A stretch of DNA of 64,000 nt from positions 11,613,756 through 11,677,755 of the forward strand of contig OW388292.1 in assembly GCA_936450465.1 (NCBI GenBank). The letters run 5' to 3'. This document shows positions 61,673-64,000 of the stretch, piece after piece; the stretch's first letter is position 1; every line of letters begins with the position of its first letter. The stretch is from Gibbula magus (Eukaryota; Mollusca; Gastropoda; Trochida; Trochidae). Made by a program: the position numbers and the translations under genes. The notes beneath the pieces are model-generated. The model had not been told where the DNA came from. It made no database searches and saw only the letters and a list, made by a program, of their open reading frames with translations.

Positions 61673-63605
61673 GGCCACCCTTTTTTTATTACTTGGATTA
61701 CGGATCCGCCGACTCTAAATTTTGAAAAATCCAAAAAAAAAAAAAATTGGAAATGCCTATTTTTTTACCCGCCGACTGTGCACTTTAGTGAAATTTTTAA
61801 ATCAACAAGTCCCTAAATTTCACTATTGGGAATTTATGTCATATTATAAAATCACCAAACCAGTTTATTTGTAAAATAAATCTTGAATAATCTTGCAACA
61901 TGTTTTCACGCATCGCATGCGAGGTAGCTAGCGATCGGCTATTAAAATTCCAACCCCTTCAGATCGCGTCATGCTGTTAGTGTCTGCCATTAAAATTGTC
62001 GTGTTTATGGTCTCTGAAGTATAAACAATTCTGAGCAACAAGTCATTGTCAGATGTAGCAAGAGATAATTTGGAAATGTACACTACCGTTGAGGGTCACA
62101 TGTGTTGACCATTAGTCAAAACGAAAATCGTGTTATTGTCAAAACTCGGAACATTGCAGTGATACTGTAACAGCGAGAAGCGATGCCTATCTGACGCTGT
62201 GTGGAAGTGTCAAAGGTTTCTTGACAGCCAATCACAGTGCTTCATTACTAGTCACATGACCTTACAGAGTGTTTAGTCTAGTTACATTTTCTCGTAACTT
62301 AGTTCTTGAAAGATAAATACGTAAGCGTCTGATTTTCTTGAAATAAGGCAACCAATCACATCAATCTGGGAATTAATAGGGAATAGGGAATGAAGGACAA
62401 TTTTAAACTGTAAAAATATTCTGTTTTATTTAGAAATTCATGCGAGAAAGATTTTGAAAATAAAACAATGTTTATAACAAAGATGAGCTTGTCTAAATGT
62501 TCGTAGGAAATCCTAGATCTGATCATTTCTTATCAAAAACATTCACATATGGTTAGCACATACCGCATGTCTCCTCATGAGATATAAATAACATAATCAG
62601 TACAAGTGGTTTTTCAAATCGATAAGAAAATGTACTTTGTCAGTGTGATTTACTTACTCAAAAAATGCCATCAAGTCTATTAATAAAATTGAGTCTCGAT
62701 ATTTCTTGTAACTTTTATCGGTAAAATTAAATTAACTTATAATAACAAAGTGTAAGATATTATTTGTGCCTATTTATGTTTATAATCTCAAAAATTTTGC
62801 TCCTGAGTATTTCAACTATATGTGACTGGTGGCATTGAAAATTTCTTTTTAAAAAATCATTTTCCACTTCCGGTTTATCTAATGTAAATTTCATTTTCCT
62901 CAAACATTACCTACTGATTTATTGTATTTTGATATAACTAATTTCATTAATATTTATTTTGATATTGAACATGTTTGTGACAGTCTTGGTGAGTTAATAT
63001 GACAAACTTTATTAAATCTCTTTTCAGATGCTTTTATGTGCAATAAGATCATGATAAGACTCCTGCAAATAAGTTTCATTTACCATGTTTTTATTCACTT
63101 ACTTTTCAAATGTTATGCAGAGACATAAGACAAATACAAATTGACACAAAATCTTTTTTCAATTTATTCTTGGTTTCCTGAAATCAAAATAAATTGTTTA
63201 TCAATCAAAACTATTAATTAGTTCCAGATTATTGAGAATGATCTTAGCTTGAATATTGTATGCAACATGACAATATTTTACTGAAACAGCCTTTGAAGAC
63301 AGTCAATAACAAAATCTGTACAAGTCATAATTTGATGGGAATTTACCCAGGATCCAGGGATTGACTCACTGTAGCTTGCTAGCTAGTGTGAAAGTGGCGA
63401 GTTATGTAAAAGTATTAAATTGACAAATAAAATTGAAAAAAAATTTTTTTTTTTTTCCCCTCCTACCCCAAAGAATTGAATGTGAACAAGAAGGGTCCTG
63501 AAAAAAAAAATTGAGGTGATTTTTTTTTTTTTTTTTTTTCCCTCCTCCAACTCCAGGGTTTGGCTGAAAAAATCCGTAATCCAAGTAATAAAAAAAGGGT
63601 GGCCT
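61673..63605. mobile_element. PIF/Harbinger-like non-autonomous DNA transposon, 1.93 kb
   Basis: Perfect 33-bp terminal inverted repeats start ggccaccctttttttattac (61673-61705) and end with the inverse at 63573-63605. They are flanked by a direct TAA (61670-61672 and 63606-63608). A 3-bp TWA duplication with GG-starting ends is characteristic of PIF/Harbinger. The interior is AT-rich with poly-T/poly-A runs near both ends and no transposase or Myb-like frame, so the copy cannot move itself. The identical ends suggest recent activity. The superfamily is an inference from ends and duplication alone. Confidence 0.75.
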
Positions 63606-63608
63606 AAA

Positions 63609-64000
63609 CAGGAAACAGGGAACTCTTAAGCCGATGTTTGTTGGAAAGTGAGCTTTACTTGACGTGGTGAGTTTATCAGGAAATTAAGTGTTCATTATTT
63701 TCAATTCTGAGTCACATATTGACATGTTTGAGATACGCTGCTGAGGAGGAGCATGTTGTCGTGTGTGTGGTAGGCGAAGGTTAATGAGGAACCGCCTACT
63801 CGTCTCACGATGGGTTATCTGCTCCTGCCACATACCCTGCTTCATTACAGCAACAGGAAAAAGCATGTCTGTCTGTCTCAACGAGACTAACGATTTTTCA
63901 ACTTAATTTTATAATGGACCTGTATTTGTTGGAAATAATGAGCACTTAGCATGTTGTGTATTCCGATCTTACCTGGTAATTACCGGAGTGCTTCGAGGGG
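63609..64000. other. No recognisable gene
   Basis: A minus-strand frame (63684-63881) has no recognised domain. Nothing else was seen. Confidence 0.4.

Overview
This is a window of animal nuclear DNA, most likely from a mollusc (bivalve or gastropod). It is AT-rich, has no operons, long tracts without genes and intron-like spacing. Its repeats look molluscan to me: two tRNA-derived SINEs ending in a 'ggcgttaaac...aactcacctcacct'-type tail, one SINE with a Deu-like tail, an element built like the oyster Pearl/HINE elements (about 146-bp core repeats, an ACGG/ATGG microsatellite, a hairpin end), and an excess of the octamer TACATGTA. The species cannot be named from the sequence.

Layout. 1-14,800 is repeat-rich: four related foldback palindromes (one cut by the window edge), three of them beside a TGACGTCA-rich segment with inverted ends; a dead mariner transposase tail; Pearl-like tandem cores; one further foldback; a Deu-type SINE; and a 464-bp inverted-repeat element. 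15,170-20,800 is richer in possible function: a minus-strand exon candidate with a good acceptor, conserved-looking non-coding blocks, and a start exon at 19,712. 21,397-25,986 is the most striking region: 106 copies of a 42-bp unit that keep one frame open for about 1,530 codons, with no methionine inside the array, between an acceptor-like and a donor-like site in matching phase. 28-31 kb holds 29-bp and 49-bp minisatellites. 31.9-33 kb is a C-rich tract followed by a short coding-looking ORF. 37.5-37.9 kb is a SINE inside an hAT-like inverted-repeat element. 40-50 kb carries candidate start exons and promoter-like GC-richer blocks. 52.5-53.1 kb is a 37-bp minisatellite. 61,673-63,605 is a 1.93-kb PIF/Harbinger-like element with perfect 33-bp inverted ends and a TAA duplication.

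No complete protein-coding gene can be recognised. Three plus-strand ATG exons (19,712, 40,209, 49,218) all end in phase 0 at GT donors. This fits, but does not prove, alternative first exons of one long-intron gene that continues beyond the window. Most short open frames look like chance. All counts and coordinates were worked out by eye and may be off by a few bases.
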